Positions 47,435 through 58,687 of a stretch of DNA of 64,000 bases are shown in pieces. The notes under the pieces are model-generated. The model was not told the origin of the DNA. It did not search any database and saw nothing but the letters and a program-made list of their open reading frames with translations. Source of the DNA: Tridacna crocea (lineage: Eukaryota; Mollusca; Bivalvia; Cardiida; Cardiidae); contig OX031060.1 of the NCBI GenBank assembly GCA_943736015.1, positions 3,554,001 to 3,618,000 of the forward strand, read 5' to 3'. Position numbers and translations under genes: made by a program. Every line of letters begins with the position of its first letter. Positions within the stretch are counted from its first letter, which is position 1.

Positions 47435-47585
47435 ATAAATTTTAGACAATTTTAGATTTGGAGAAAATGGCAGAAAGTAAGGAGAAATTGCTCGTTACGA
47501 GCAATTTCTCCTTTTCCCACAGTGTTTTCAAAAGACTTTTACTGCAGACATGTAAAAACCAGGGCTTGTTTGGGAAAGGGTGAAT
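47435..47585 (+). mobile_element. Hairpin MITE, GCTCG core, shortened
   Basis: Perfect hairpin around GCTCGTTACGAGC; right end TTTGGGAAAGGGTGAA; left arm mostly deleted. Confidence 0.75.
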
Positions 47586-47719
47586 AAAACGCTACCTCGT
47601 GCAATTCACTCAGCTATGATCAGCAGTTTAGAGAAATCTGAAGCTAAAGCAGGTCTCATTTCTCCTCAAACGTATTGATAAAAGCTATTTTCAACATTAC
47701 TACTTTATTGGGCGTAATA

Positions 47720-47969
47720 TACTCTCTCAAAAAAGAAACGCAACATACAGAAAATAGGAAATTTACTTCATATATTATTTTCATAATTTATGATATAAAT
47801 AATTTACACAGGAATGCAAAAATTGGCACACTTCTTGTTCATGAGTTCTTTTACCTTGGAATATCACAGTTTGTCACATATTGTCAATAAATCACTCATA
47901 AATTGTCAATATCTGGTATAATATTTCAAAAAGATAATCTGTATGTTGCGTTTCTTTTTTGAGAGAGTA
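47720..47969. mobile_element. 250-bp Tc1/mariner-like MITE
   Basis: Ends TACTCTCTCAAAAAAGAAAC and GTTTCTTTTTTGAGAGAGTA are ~30-bp inverted repeats with TA duplicated on each side (47718-47719, 47970-47971). Repeat F copies elsewhere show the empty site. No coding capacity. TA duplication points to the Tc1/mariner superfamily. Confidence 0.87.
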
Positions 47970-48204
47970 TATTACAGTCTGCCCGCTTTTGGGGCTAGTG
48001 ATGCGTCATATAAGACAGGTAGAATCTTCGAAGAATATGACATGCGCAGACAACGATAATTACACGTTATTGGTTTTTTTCTCTTGCAATCTTAAGTATT
48101 GTCAAATAACTGAAAGGTGTTCAGGCAAGAGGGGGTTTAATGGATCTCTATGATGCAATAGTACAAGTTATCTATCGTATGAATTAGTGATCCATATAAT
48201 CCAC

Positions 48205-48554
48205 TTATCTCCCGCTGGATGGCATTCTACAAAAAGACATCTATCTAATTTTTGCATCCTTGGTAAAAAACCGGACTACTTTCCTACGCGACAACCATTA
48301 CTTTGAATTTCAAACTAAAATAAACGTTTACTCAATAAAACGCTACCTGGTGCGATTCATTCAGCTATGATCAGCAGTTTAGAGACATCTGGAGCTAAAA
48401 CAGGCTTGATTTTTCCTCAAACGTATTGATAAAAGCCATTTTTTCGATTGCTACTTTATAGCACGTGTTCCTACAATCCCTCCTAAAATGGGGGGAGTGA
48501 TGCGACATAAAAGACAGGTCGAATCTTCGAAGAATATGACATGCGCAGACAACG
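48205..48554 (+). repeat. Dispersed repeat F, copy 4
   Basis: TTATCTCCCGCTGGATGGC to ACATGCGCAGACAACG; more diverged than copies 1 and 3. Confidence 0.82.
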
Positions 48555-48643
48555 ATAAAATTCATTATTTGTAACAACCGAAAAAAAAATATAGAAAATT
48601 GACTGATTGTACAAATTACCCGTCTCAGTTCCATATAATTGGC

Positions 48644-48899
48644 TTGCAACACGGTAAAAAGGACATTCGGACATTTACGTAAAGTGTCGCTTCGGATCAG
48701 CCTGCACAATCCGCGCAGGCTGATCCGAAACGACACTTTCCGTTTTAATGTATTTTTCTGTTTTATGCAAGTCTACTGAGGGACAAAATCTAATGTAGTC
48801 GTAAAGTGCCGTCTCGGATCACCCTGTGCGGACTGCGCAGGCTGATTCGAGATGGCATTTTACGCAAATGTCCGAATGCCCCTTTTCATGTGTTGCAAG
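48644..48899. mobile_element. ~255-bp foldback element of the GCGCAGGC family
   Basis: Ends GGCTTGCAACACGGTAAAAA and TTTTCATGTGTTGCAAGC are inverted. Each half also has its own GATCAGCCTGC...GCAGGCTGATC stem, giving nested hairpins. Confidence 0.8.
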
Positions 48900-49189
48900 C
48901 TATATAGGCCAAAGCAAGGGCGGTTTAAGACGGCATACAACAAGACAAAGTTCTGTGCAGTCTGATCTTGAGCCGTTCGCTTACTTACAGTATTCAAACT
49001 TTCTGGATCTTGGTTCTATTTCCAGCCGTCGACGGAGTGCCAGTTTACAGATATATTTGGCGATGAAAGATGAAAAAGACACTTTTTTGGGGGGTCATGT
49101 GTTCGTCTTATACATTTAGTACGTATGGCGTTACATGTCGTTTGAAGCTTTCGCAAAACATCAAACAAACTACATGTACCTAAAATGTT

Positions 49190-49217
49190 TTTTTCTCTCT
49201 CTCTCTCTCTCTCTCTC
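49190..49217. repeat. (TC)n microsatellite
   Basis: An uninterrupted TCTC run; a shorter one is at 50517-50535. Confidence 0.9.
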
Positions 49218-49389
49218 CACCAAATAAATAAGTTCATCCATCGGATAAATTTACACACGCGGATGTGAAAGAAAATAAGATAGGAAACGTGGCAGACGAA
49301 CGGAGCGGCTATTTCTAGATTTATTGTTCCATTTATTGTTCCATAGATCAAACGAGCACCATTGCCTTTCTGAACAATTTGTCAGAGTT

Positions 49390-49605
49390 TTTGCTCTTAC
49401 CAAACCATTATGCTTTAGCAACTTTGCTTGGGGAGGCTTATGAAAACATTGTAGAAAAGGGAAAAGAAATGCTGATAACCAGCAATTTTAAAAAGTATTT
49501 TTCAAAAATTGTTTCAAAAAATAGTCAGATTATCTAACTTGTCGTCTGCATGTTCTTTCATTTTGGACAGGTCTAAATTTTTCACGCCTGGTACAGAGTT
49601 GTCTT
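49390..49605 (-). mobile_element. Hairpin MITE, old
   Basis: CTTACCAAACCATTATG left end; the hairpin's right arm is replaced by AATTTTAAAAAGTATT. Confidence 0.55.
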
Positions 49606-49614
49606 GAGTGACGT

Positions 49615-49832
49615 TTAACCCATTACCACACAATCCCTACTTTTGACGACCCTGAGAAAGAAGCCTTTAGGAAGCATTGTGGGAAAAGCAGAAAATGCTG
49701 GTAACCAGCATTTTCTCCTTTTCCCACAATGTTTTCTACCCTTCACATAAGAAATTTCAAATTTTCAGTCACAGTCTGTAAATGCTTTCGATCCGGACAA
49801 ACCTAAAATTTTGTCGTGTGGTAATGCGTTAA
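49615..49832 (-). mobile_element. Hairpin MITE, full length
   Basis: TTAACCCATTACCACAC to GTGTGGTAATGCGTTAA. Confidence 0.9.
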
Positions 49833-49990
49833 GGACGTTATTCTGCCGTTATTCTTTACTGAAGTTCTAATTCATAACTTTAAAACTCTACATCTGATTG
49901 GCCGAGACGATATGTGTTGTTAGTCAATCGGGTGGCTTGTCCTCGTATTTAGTACTTTTTTTACAAACACTTTATGGAATGGTTGATGAA
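49830..49990. mobile_element. CCGTATTCACC foldback MITE, diverged
   Basis: CTACATCTGATTGGCCGAGA and TTAGTCAATCGGG are the inner arms; GGAATGGTTGATGAACATC at right. Confidence 0.5.
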
Positions 49991-50214
49991 CATCGCATCA
50001 GCTGATGTTATCTAGGGGAAGTTCTTTAGATGTGTTTTTTTCTGCCCGTGAAACCGACAGATATTATGACTAGAACACAGCTTTAAATGTTGTTGTTGTT
50101 GGCTTTTGTTGCTGTTGTTTTAGCCATTGATGTTGTCGATGTACTCAAGAAAGCGTAGATCACGATCAGAATTCCGTCAGTCTTCGTATACATTATTGAT
50201 GAATGAATTGTTTA

Positions 50215-50310
50215 TCTACAGATTTGTTGTTTGTTTTTGCCACTGCTGCTGCTTCTGTTGTTTTTGTTGTTTTTCTTGATGATGATGATGATGATGATGA
50301 TGATACAGAA
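50215..50310. repeat. Triplet microsatellites (TTG/CTG and GAT)
   Basis: TTG-rich text passes into nine GAT repeats (50278-50304). Confidence 0.85.
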
Positions 50311-50329
50311 ATAAAAATAATGCAAGAAA

Positions 50330-51140
50330 TAAAAAAAAATATTTGGCAGGGGGACTGAATGGGTTAGTTATTAGTTCACTGAACATCATGGTAGGAAAAA
50401 TCAGGAAAAGGGAGAAAACACTGGTGGCCTTCATTTTTTCCTGTTCCAACAATTTACTCAAAAGCCGTTAATCGCAGGGTAGTTAAAACTGTGATGTATT
50501 TTGTTAAGGTTTAACGACTCTCTCTCTCTCTCTCTTAGAACAATTAAATATACACGAGTATTCTACTGTTATTCCCTCCCGACAAATCTTGATCTATGTA
50601 GGTCTGCACTTTCCGCAAATAGCACTCAAACATGCTTGCAGCAGTCTTGGAGTTAACAAGCCTGAGAACGTAAGTAGGTATTTTGCAAGGCAGTAGACCA
50701 GGTTCAGACTGTTAGTAACGAGATATGAAATCCTAAGCACATACCAATATTTTTTTTTTGAGTGAATATTCTGACAGAGATTTCTCGAACACGGGAAGAA
50801 TGTGGTTACTCTTTACGGAGTGAATAATTCCATTAACAGATCTACAAGGATTTAAGACTGCTATTATCCGTGTTTAAATCTCCTATTCTGTCTTTAATCT
50901 TAAGTAATTCGGAAATTCCATTTTCAGTCACGCGTCACAGTTGCCATTTTTACAGCACTCAACCGGAAGTGCAGGAAGCATTACTGCCAACATAATGTAC
51001 TTCCGCGATAAAATGTAAATCTTTAACGCCATTAGTGGATTTCAATAATTGCTATCTGTAGTGTAACCAGATGCTGTATTTGGATATTTTTTCTACATAT
51101 CTATTGTGACTCTCTGTCGATGCTTTCATTCTTGTTTAAG
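50330..51140. other. No recognised gene; one degraded hairpin MITE
   Basis: A worn hairpin lies at about 50380-50470 (GGGAGAAAACACTGGTGG). The remainder shows nothing identifiable. Confidence 0.35.
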
Positions 51141-51144
51141 TATT

Positions 51145-51350
51145 CTATCCCTTTACGACACCATCCTGAGTTCTAAAGACCTTTGGGAACAATTGTTTGA
51201 TGCATATTTTGCGAAAAGAAGAAAATTCTGACAGCCAGCATTTTCTCGTTTTCCCGCAATGCTGTTACATCTACCGATACCAAATATAAATTTTTGAGTC
51301 GCATTAAAGTTTGTCGACAGCAGATACCTTGAATTTGTCATGCTAAGACT
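51145..51350 (-). mobile_element. Hairpin MITE, old
   Basis: ATCCCTTTACGACACC left end; stem GAAAAGAAGAAAATTCTG with GCATTTTCTCGTTTTCCCGC; right arm worn. Confidence 0.6.
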
Positions 51351-51564
51351 TACGAGGCCGAATAATAAAAGGTCAAGAGTAATTTCAAACAGCTTAAGGA
51401 CCATTTCATGAATACAAATCTTTAGCTGACAAGGGGATCATATGTTCTAAGCAATGAGTACAGCTTTACAATTTATTTGCTAACTATCTAGTATCAGTGA
51501 CTTTATCATGAAACAACTAGACAGGGCCTCTCTTAACTCTAGTTCCGACTGTAGTTGTGTTTGG

Positions 51565-52330
51565 TAGGAATAACAGAACAGATCGGTGTCTTCCCAGTTT
51601 GCCCAATTCCATTTCGCCCATTCCCATTTCGCCAAACTTTTCTTCCCATTTCGCCCTTTGCCGTCTTGTCCCCTACCCATTTTACCCTTTTTCATTTTGC
51701 CCCATTGCCACCTCGCCCAATCATCTTTTCGCCCAATTACCGTTTCGCCCTTTTGCCAATTCACGCTTTGCCGATTCGCCCAATGCCATCTCGCCCCTTT
51801 ATCATTTCGCCCCTTCACCACTTCGCCAAATGCAATCTCGCCCCTTTATCATTTCGCCCCTTCACCACTTCGCCCAATGCCATTTTGCCAAGTTATCAGC
51901 TCGCCCCATCAACATTTTGGCCCTTACATGTTGTAGCGTACACCCTGTTCCTTTACCACAGGCCTATAAAAATAACCCTCAAAATAAGGTCCATAAATTG
52001 AGGAATTAACTTATTAGAGAACTTTTCCCCAGTTTTGGCCCAGATATCAGAAAAATGGCATTTGGGCGAAATGGGAAGGGGCCTTGTGAGAAAAGGGCGA
52101 AATGGTCTTTGGGCGAAATGGGAAAGTTGGGCGAGATGGCTTCTGGGCGAAATGAAAAGTGGGAGAAAATGAATTTGGGCAAAACGGGAAAAGGGCAGGA
52201 CAGATATTTGGCGAAATGGGAAAAGGGCGAAGTTGGAAAGGGCGAAAAAAGAATGGGCGAAACGGGAAAAATTCTGGCGAAATGGGAGTGGGCGAAATGG
52301 GATTGGGCGAACTGGGAATAAACCGAACAG
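51565..52330. mobile_element. ~770-bp foldback built from TTTCGCCC minisatellite
   Basis: The left arm repeats CATTTCGCCC-type units of about 13-16 bp; the right arm holds the same units inverted (GGGCGAAATGGG). Outer ends GAACAGATCGG(T) and CCGAACAGATC also match in inverted form. Both strands give long artefactual open frames rich in Pro/Phe or Gly/Lys. A ~100-bp unrelated spacer lies at 51940-52045. Confidence 0.8.
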
Positions 52331-52340
52331 ATCACTCACT

Positions 52341-52827
52341 GCTCATTAAACCACTTTCTGTACCATTTGAAAAACCATTGGACAGTTTTAAGAGAGCTGA
52401 ACAAATAAATCAGAGGATCAAATGCAATGATTTTCACAATGATTTTAATTGTACCAATACTGTACCAGTGTAACACCAGATAGATGCTTCTCTTGTCCGA
52501 GTTTCTCAAGAAGCGTCCACTGTTAGGAGTGCTATGACGGTTGACAAATAGCGTCACACGTTATGTTGACAAATGTAAGATTATGAATGGTTCTTTGCAA
52601 GAATTACTTAAAATAATTTTCTGAGTGAAAACTTCTCAAAGAAGAAAGTATTTTCACCACAGACTTGTAAGATTAAGTATCCAAGCTCAAAAATCGGGAG
52701 AGTTAGCTTTTCATAGAAGTAGTTTGGTAGTCGCCCCTTTGTAACAACACACAACATGGTTTGTACGTTACTAGTATTGATAACCGGATATTGTTATAGA
52801 CATAACACTAAGTTGGATCCCATAATT
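52341..52827. other. No recognised feature
   Basis: No coding or foldback signal seen. Confidence 0.35.
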
Positions 52828-53037
52828 CTAAACCATTACCACACAATCCCTACTTTTGACAACCCTGAGAAAAAAGCCTTTAGAAAACATTGTGAGAAAA
52901 GGAGAAAATGCTGGTAACCAGCATTTTCTCCTTTTCCCACAATTTTTTCTACTCTTCACAAAACAAATTTAAAATTTTCAGTCACTTTTATTTTGTCGTC
53001 TGCAAATGCTTCGATTTGGCCAAGCCTAACATATTGT
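52828..53037 (-). mobile_element. Hairpin MITE, right terminus lost
   Basis: AAACCATTACCACAC left end, strong hairpin; after CCAAGCCTAACATATTG it passes into another foldback. Confidence 0.83.
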
Positions 53038-53137
53038 TTAGCCAATCAGAAGTTCTGTTACTTTCACAGTTAGAAAATATTGAAGAACAAGACAAAGAAT
53101 GGTCTTAAGGATGATTGGTGAATACAGAGCCTGTTGT
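53028..53137. mobile_element. CCGTATTCACC foldback MITE, right half
   Basis: TAGCCAATCAGAAGTTCTG and GATTGGTGAATACAGAGCC match the right half of the copy at 56267. Confidence 0.6.
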
Positions 53138-53731
53138 TTGGATCTTATTTCGTGTCCTGAAATTTTCTTTGTGTTTATTTTGCGTTCCCAAGGTTAAAAT
53201 AGCCATTAACTAACCTGTCACTTTCACAATCCTGTCACAGTCCACCGGAAATAAGAAACATGTCAAAAACAAACCGTGTATTCCAGACTTGCTTGAGGCG
53301 CACCTTCTCATATCTGATAAAGATGCAGGTTGTAGAATTCTGAAGGAATTCGTTTTTTATTTCCGAAGAAAACTGTAAAGGTTCGCACCAAAATTGCGCA
53401 AAATTTTTGAAGTTCCATTCACTGTCATGGTCTTAATAGAAGATACAAATCCTCTAGAAATTGGTGAGTACACGGCACAAATATTTTGTGAGAAATATAC
53501 GGTTTATACATAAACATAATTTTAAAAAAATAAAGTATTTGACAAGGATCGACAGGGGCATAGAAAATTTGACCAGCAGCACAAACTTCCTATCCAGGTC
53601 AGCCTATTATTTTTTTTTTCATTCCTCATTTTTTCACCGTTGCTCTTTAAATCTTTCACTGTCAGTTCATTATTTTGGTGTCTTTATTTATTTTTCTTTA
53701 CTGTAATTGTCACAGCACGTGATTTTCTTTA
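53138..53731. other. No recognised feature
   Basis: AT-rich; short open frames only. Confidence 0.35.
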
Positions 53732-53838
53732 GGGAGAGGAACTATATAAGCTTTGATGCTTTCGTTCTAATCCTATTCGCAGTATGTTGTTGTACATGAT
53801 AATCTGTTATTATATTGAATAAAATATGTTTAAACAGG
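53732..53838 (+). repeat. Promoter-like repeat shared with 20.6 kb
   Basis: GAGAGGAACTATATAAGC and TATTGAATAAAATATGTTTA, in the same order and spacing as 20597-20712. Confidence 0.5.
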
Positions 53839-54238
53839 TCAGCCTGCGCGGACTGCAGTTTTTGCAGGTGCATTAAGGTAGTGGCCCGTCATAGAAAACA
53901 ACTATTTCCTCTATAATATTATCCTGCAAAAATGTCTAAAAATTAAAAATCTGTATTATTGTACTACTTTAGCCGAGCCACTTTTTCCTTTTTTTCCTTC
54001 TTAAAATTATTATTTATGAATCTAAAACCACTATATTCTCATTACAAATGGAGATGATAATTACCTCCCTTTTCTGGAAACTAACGAAAGTATCAACAAA
54101 TAATTTCAAGATAGATTTCAAAGGAATTTCTGGCGGGTTAAAAATGTGCAAGAGTACTATATCTCTATAAATCCGTATTTATCAACTACCAAGAAATTTT
54201 CTACCATGCTGCACTAGAAGTATTACGGGTCTACTTCT

Positions 54239-54467
54239 TTAACCCATTACCACACAATCCCTACTTTTGACGGCCCTGAGAAAGAAGCCTTTTGAAAACA
54301 CTGTGGGAAAAGAAGAAAATGCTGGTAACCAGCATTTTCTCCTTTTCCCACGGTGTTTTCTACCCTTCCCAGAACAAATTTCAATTTTTCAGTCACCTTT
54401 ATTCTGTCGTCTGCAAAAGCTTTCAATTTGGACCAATCTAAATTTTTCTCATGTGGTAAAGAGTTAA
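54239..54467 (-). mobile_element. Hairpin MITE, full length
   Basis: TTAACCCATTACCACAC to ATGTGGTAAAGAGTTAA. Confidence 0.9.
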
Positions 54468-54631
54468 ATTCCCTTTTCATACGGGTCATGTATAATTTAC
54501 GAGACACATTCTAGGATACGGTAAAGTAGTATTGGCACCTAATTTGCATAGAGTTCCTTTTGCCATCCTTCTATTTTTGTAAATTCATGCACATCACCAA
54601 AATTAATTCTGAGGAAGATCGCAGAGCCACC

Positions 54632-54860
54632 TTAACCCATTACCAAACAACAATATTTTAGACTGGTCCAAATTGAAAGCATTTGCAGACGACAAAATTA
54701 AAGTGCCTGAAAATTTGAAATTTGTTTTCTAAAGGGTAGAAAACATTGTGGGAAAAGGAGAAAATGCTGGTTACCAGCATTTTCTCCTTTTCCCACAATG
54801 TTTTCTAAAGGTTTCTTTCTCAGGGGCGTCAAAAGTAGGGATTGTTTGGTAATGGGTTAA
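54632..54860 (+). mobile_element. Hairpin MITE, full length
   Basis: TTAACCCATTACCAAAC to GTTTGGTAATGGGTTAA; its right half is duplicated at 55394. Confidence 0.92.
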
Positions 54861-55843
54861 AATAACAGTGGCATCTTAAAAAATGTTTTAAACACACGTT
54901 AACAAATTCCAAAGGAAATTATAAATAAACATCTGAACCATTCTTCCAGCAAAAAAAAAATGAATATGAAAATTCTCAGAAAAATCGTTAAATATTTGTT
55001 TTCACCTTTTACCACACAATCACCACTTTTAACGACCCCGAAAAAGAAGCCTTTTGAAAACATTGTAGGAAAAGGAGGAAATGCTTTGAGCAACACTTCC
55101 AGCTTTATTGAAACTATAAATACAACAGCAGTTTTGAAATTAAACTTACGGACTGAATAGTTGTTCTGAAATCTTGGGTTTGTCCGACTCTCTATGGTTA
55201 AAATGATTAATGGCATTAGCTTTGAAAGGGAGCATGGCGCTTTCTGATTGATTTTTAAAAAAGGGATAGTAATGCTTAAAACCTTGATTACATAACAAAG
55301 ATGTCAGACCAAGATCAGAGTGAACGTTCTTATAGCCTGATCTTGGTTTTCGTTCTTTGTAAAAAGACCATGAGAAGTCGGTGTATGCGGAAACTGGTTA
55401 CCAGCATTTTCTCCTTTTCCCACAATGTTTTCTAAAGGTTTCTTTCTCAGGGGCGTCAAAAGTAGGGATTGTTTGGTAATGGGTTAAAATAACAGTGGCA
55501 TCTTAAAAAATGTTTTAAACACACGTTAACAAATTCCAAAGGAAATTATAAATAAACATCTGAACCATTCTTCCAGCAAAAAAAAAATGAATATGAAAAC
55601 TGAATAGTTGTTCTGAAATCTTGGGTTTGTCCGACTCTCTATGGTTAAAATGATTAATGGCATTAGCTTTGAAAGGGAGCATGGCGCTTTCTGATTGATT
55701 TTTAAAAAAGGGATAGTAATGCTTAAAACCTTGATTACATAACAAAGATGTCAGACCAAGATCAGAGTGAACGTTCTTATAGCCTGATCTTGGTTTTCGT
55801 TCTTTGTAAAAAGACCATGAGAAGTCGGTGTATGCGGAAACTG
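54767..55843 (+). repeat. Tandem segmental duplication (627 bp then 450 bp)
   Basis: Unit 1 is 54767-55393 and unit 2 is 55394-55843. They appear identical wherever they align, except that 54973-55152 (180 bp, with half a hairpin MITE) is absent from unit 2. The junction falls in the MITE loop at CTGGTTACC. Confidence 0.88.
55296..55375. repeat. GATC-type foldback, diverged (also at 55743-55825 in unit 2)
   Basis: AGACCAAGATCAGAGTGAAC with complement GCCTGATCTTGGTTTTCG. Confidence 0.6.
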
Positions 55844-56266
55844 AAAGAAGTCAATATTCAGTCTGTCTGTTCCCCAATTACATCAAAGTTTCATCACTGG
55901 AATTGAATTTTGTAATAAGAGACTTTGTAACCGGGGCAAATACGTCATTTCCAGAGTGACAACCATGCAAAATTAAAACGTGCTTCATTTAATTTTAGGC
56001 AATTGTAAACAGGAACTGCGAAATTTTGAAAAACGTCTTTTAATGTCTCCAGCAGTCATCCAAACCGTCCGTCTTGTTGTTTTACGTCTTCAATTGAGGA
56101 TAAATTTTTAGACTTGTCAAAATTCAAAGTATTTGCAGGCAGTATAATAAATGCACTTGATATTAAGAGGTTTATCTCAGATGTGTTAGAAAACAATGGT
56201 AACCCCAAACAACGCAATTCTTATGGATTGCGTGGTTTAGGTTAAATAATGTTTTCTGGTAACCAG
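55844..56266. other. No recognised gene; a worn hairpin-MITE arm
   Basis: GTATTTGCAGGCAGTATAAT near 56128 is a left-arm remnant. Confidence 0.35.
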
Positions 56267-56402
56267 GGCCCGTATTCATCAACCATTCTTGTTCTTGGTC
56301 TCAGTCTCCAGAATTTTCCAAATTTGAAAGTAACGCAACTTCTGATTGGCTAAACCATTCGGTTTAGCCAATCAGAAGTTGCGTTACTTTCAAATCTAGA
56401 AA
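56267..56402. mobile_element. CCGTATTCACC foldback MITE, best palindrome
   Basis: GCAACTTCTGATTGGCTAAA and its exact complement around CCATTCGG; the stem extends over GTAACGC on both sides. Confidence 0.78.
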
Positions 56403-56552
56403 TTCTGGTGCCCAGCATTTTCTGCTATTTCCCCACAATGCTTTCTTCTATTACAGGGAGCAATACTACCATCTGACCCACATTTATTCTGTCATCTCCA
56501 AATGCTTTCAACTTTGGACAAGTCTTTAACTTTATCGTCTGTTAAAGAGTGA
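56403..56552 (-). mobile_element. Hairpin MITE, right half only
   Basis: CCAGCATTTTCTGC through CAAATGCTTTCAAC to CGTCTGTTAAAGAGTGAA. Confidence 0.55.
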
Positions 56553-57150
56553 ACACATTGAAGGTACATGAAACTTTTTTTCACTAATAATTAACAAGAA
56601 AAACAAAATGTTCATTAACATCATTGCATAGTGCCTCAACAGTAAAGATGGCGTCCTGTTCGCTATGAATCCGTTTACGCATGTGCGAAACAAATCAGGT
56701 GCGTGCTCCTAATTTTGATCATCTAACATAGCGTTACTAACACTAAAAGAAAAATTAAGGGATTTTTTAATGAAAAGGGGTTCATTTTTTTGTCTGATTC
56801 TTTTACAAACTAGTCAAATAATTTCGTTCATCAGGATGAAATAAAGTTTACAACCGATTTCGGCTTTTTTTTATTTTCACTTCTCGAAATCTAGTTTGAT
56901 GTTCCTTTAAAGATTTCTGGCTGGAGCTTCTTGGTAAAACGGGATGGACAATTTGATCTACCCTCACCACGACTTTGGTCTAGGTTTTCTGAGATGCATT
57001 TTTCGAGATTTAATTAAATAAGTGGTTCAACTTGTTTCACGATTGATGTAAAATAGATAAATTTCATCTAAAATAGATATCTTAATTTTCGTATGATTCA
57101 CATCCTCTTTCTAAAATTGAATCTAACCTTTGTACCAGACTATTCCGTGT
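56553..57150. other. No recognised feature
   Basis: AT-rich; no coding or foldback signal. Confidence 0.35.
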
Positions 57151-57373
57151 TTAATCCATTACCACACAATCTCTACTTTTGACGACCCTGAGAAAAAAGC
57201 CTTTAGAAAACATTGTGGGAAAAGGAGAAAATGCTGGTGACCAGCATTTTATCCTTTTCCCACAATGTTTTCTACTACTACACAAAACAAATTTCAAATT
57301 CTCTTTTATTTTGTCGTCTGCAAATGTTTTCATTTGGACGAGCCCAAAATATTGTCTTTTGGTCCAGAGTTAA
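57151..57373 (-). mobile_element. Hairpin MITE, full length
   Basis: TTAATCCATTACCACAC to TTTGGTCCAGAGTTAA; a further worn hairpin follows to about 57475. Confidence 0.86.
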
Positions 57374-57680
57374 GCGACCTTGAGGAAGAAAAAAAAAATC
57401 TAGGAAAAAAATATGAGAAAATGCTATTAACCAGCATTTTCTTCTTTTCAAAAATTGTTTTCAACTCTATATAAGACTATACCTTGATTCGAGCCAAAAA
57501 AACGAGTATACGATTTTTTTCAAAGGGTCTTTTTTTTATTTCCACCACTCATTTTATAAGTATATGACCCAAGCTGTGTGAAAAAAAAAGACTTGACTCT
57601 TTACCAAACGACAAAATTTAGGAATTGACGAAATTAAAAGCATTTTCAGACGACAAATCAAATGTGGTTCAAATAATGAA

Positions 57681-57732
57681 AAGATCAGAGTGCACGTTCT
57701 GTGCAGTCTGATCTTGATCTATTTTGTCCGCA
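57681..57732. repeat. GATC-type foldback repeat, left arm shortened
   Basis: AAGATCAGAGTGCACG with GTGCAGTCTGATCTTGATC. It interrupts or abuts a hairpin-MITE left arm at 57594-57680. Confidence 0.65.
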
Positions 57733-57759
57733 CAAGCAAAGTGAATCGCGATAAGCAAC

Positions 57760-57988
57760 TTAACCCATTACCAAACGACAATGTTTTAGACTGGTCCAAA
57801 TCGAAAGCATTTGCAGACGACAAAATAAAAGTGACTGAAAATTTGAAATTTGTTTTGTGAAGGGTAGAAAACACTGTGGGAAAAGGAGAAAATGCTGGTT
57901 ACCAGCATTTTCTCCTTTTCCTACAGTGTTTTCAAAAGGCTTCTTTCTCAGGGGCGTCAAAAGTAGGGATTGTGTGGTAATGGGTTAA
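57760..57988 (+). mobile_element. Hairpin MITE, full length
   Basis: TTAACCCATTACCAAAC to GTGTGGTAATGGGTTAA. Confidence 0.92.
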
Positions 57989-58247
57989 GGGTGAAGAAAC
58001 TTGTCTCTCTTCTTTCGTCTTTTCCAGCGTCCGTAGCAGACGACTTATTGGTATATAATTTAGGATGGGATACAATCTATCATTCTAATATCGTTACAGA
58101 CATGGGCCAATAGTCTATGTTATTCCAAGTATGATTTTTTTTATTTGATTATTAAGTTGCGAATTAATATAATCAAAAGATATGCGTATTACTTTATACT
58201 GAAGAATTGAAACAGACAAGAGATCCACGTGACCATCGCTGAGACTG

Positions 58248-58476
58248 TTAACCCGTTATCACACTTCAAAATTTTAAACCTACCCATATTCAAAACATTT
58301 GCAGACAACAATTTCAAAGTGGCTCAAATGGTGCAATTTTGCTATGATAGGATAGAAGACTTTGTGGGAAAAGGAGAAAATGCTGGTTACCAGCATTTTC
58401 TCCTTTTCCCACAATGTTTGCTAAAGGCTTCTTTCTCATGGTCATCAAAAGTAGGGATTGTGTGGTAACGGGTTAA
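58248..58476 (+). mobile_element. Hairpin MITE, full length
   Basis: TTAACCCGTTATCACAC to GTGTGGTAACGGGTTAA; the terminal change CCCGTTA/TAACGGG is paired on both ends. Confidence 0.92.
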
Positions 58477-58687
58477 AGGTACAGTAGGGACAAAATGTGA
58501 ACAAAGTGGTTCTTAAAATGCATTTCATTTCTTCTCATTCCTTTTAAAATCATGGAAAATAGACCTTTCTGAAGAAGACTTTCAGTGGCGCCGCCATGTA
58601 TAAAATCACGTGATTCCATTCTTACTGCTATTCAATGTTTGTGATGATGACTATGTTGGGGAACCAGCTTGGGAAGTATATAGTGCG

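Larger units (their letters stand above)
47320..48055 (+). repeat. Dispersed repeat F, copy 3, carrying two insertions
   Basis: The F sequence is broken by a hairpin MITE piece (47435-47585) and by a 250-bp TA-flanked element (47720-47969), and resumes exactly after each. Confidence 0.82.

Noticed and set aside
47675-47890. Open frame inside the 250-bp TA element
   Set aside because: It spans the element border and is AT-rich noise; the element is too short for a transposase.
51480-52339. Several overlapping 100-150-residue frames (Pro/Phe-rich and Gly/Lys-rich)
   Set aside because: Products of the TTTCGCCC minisatellite read in all frames on both strands.
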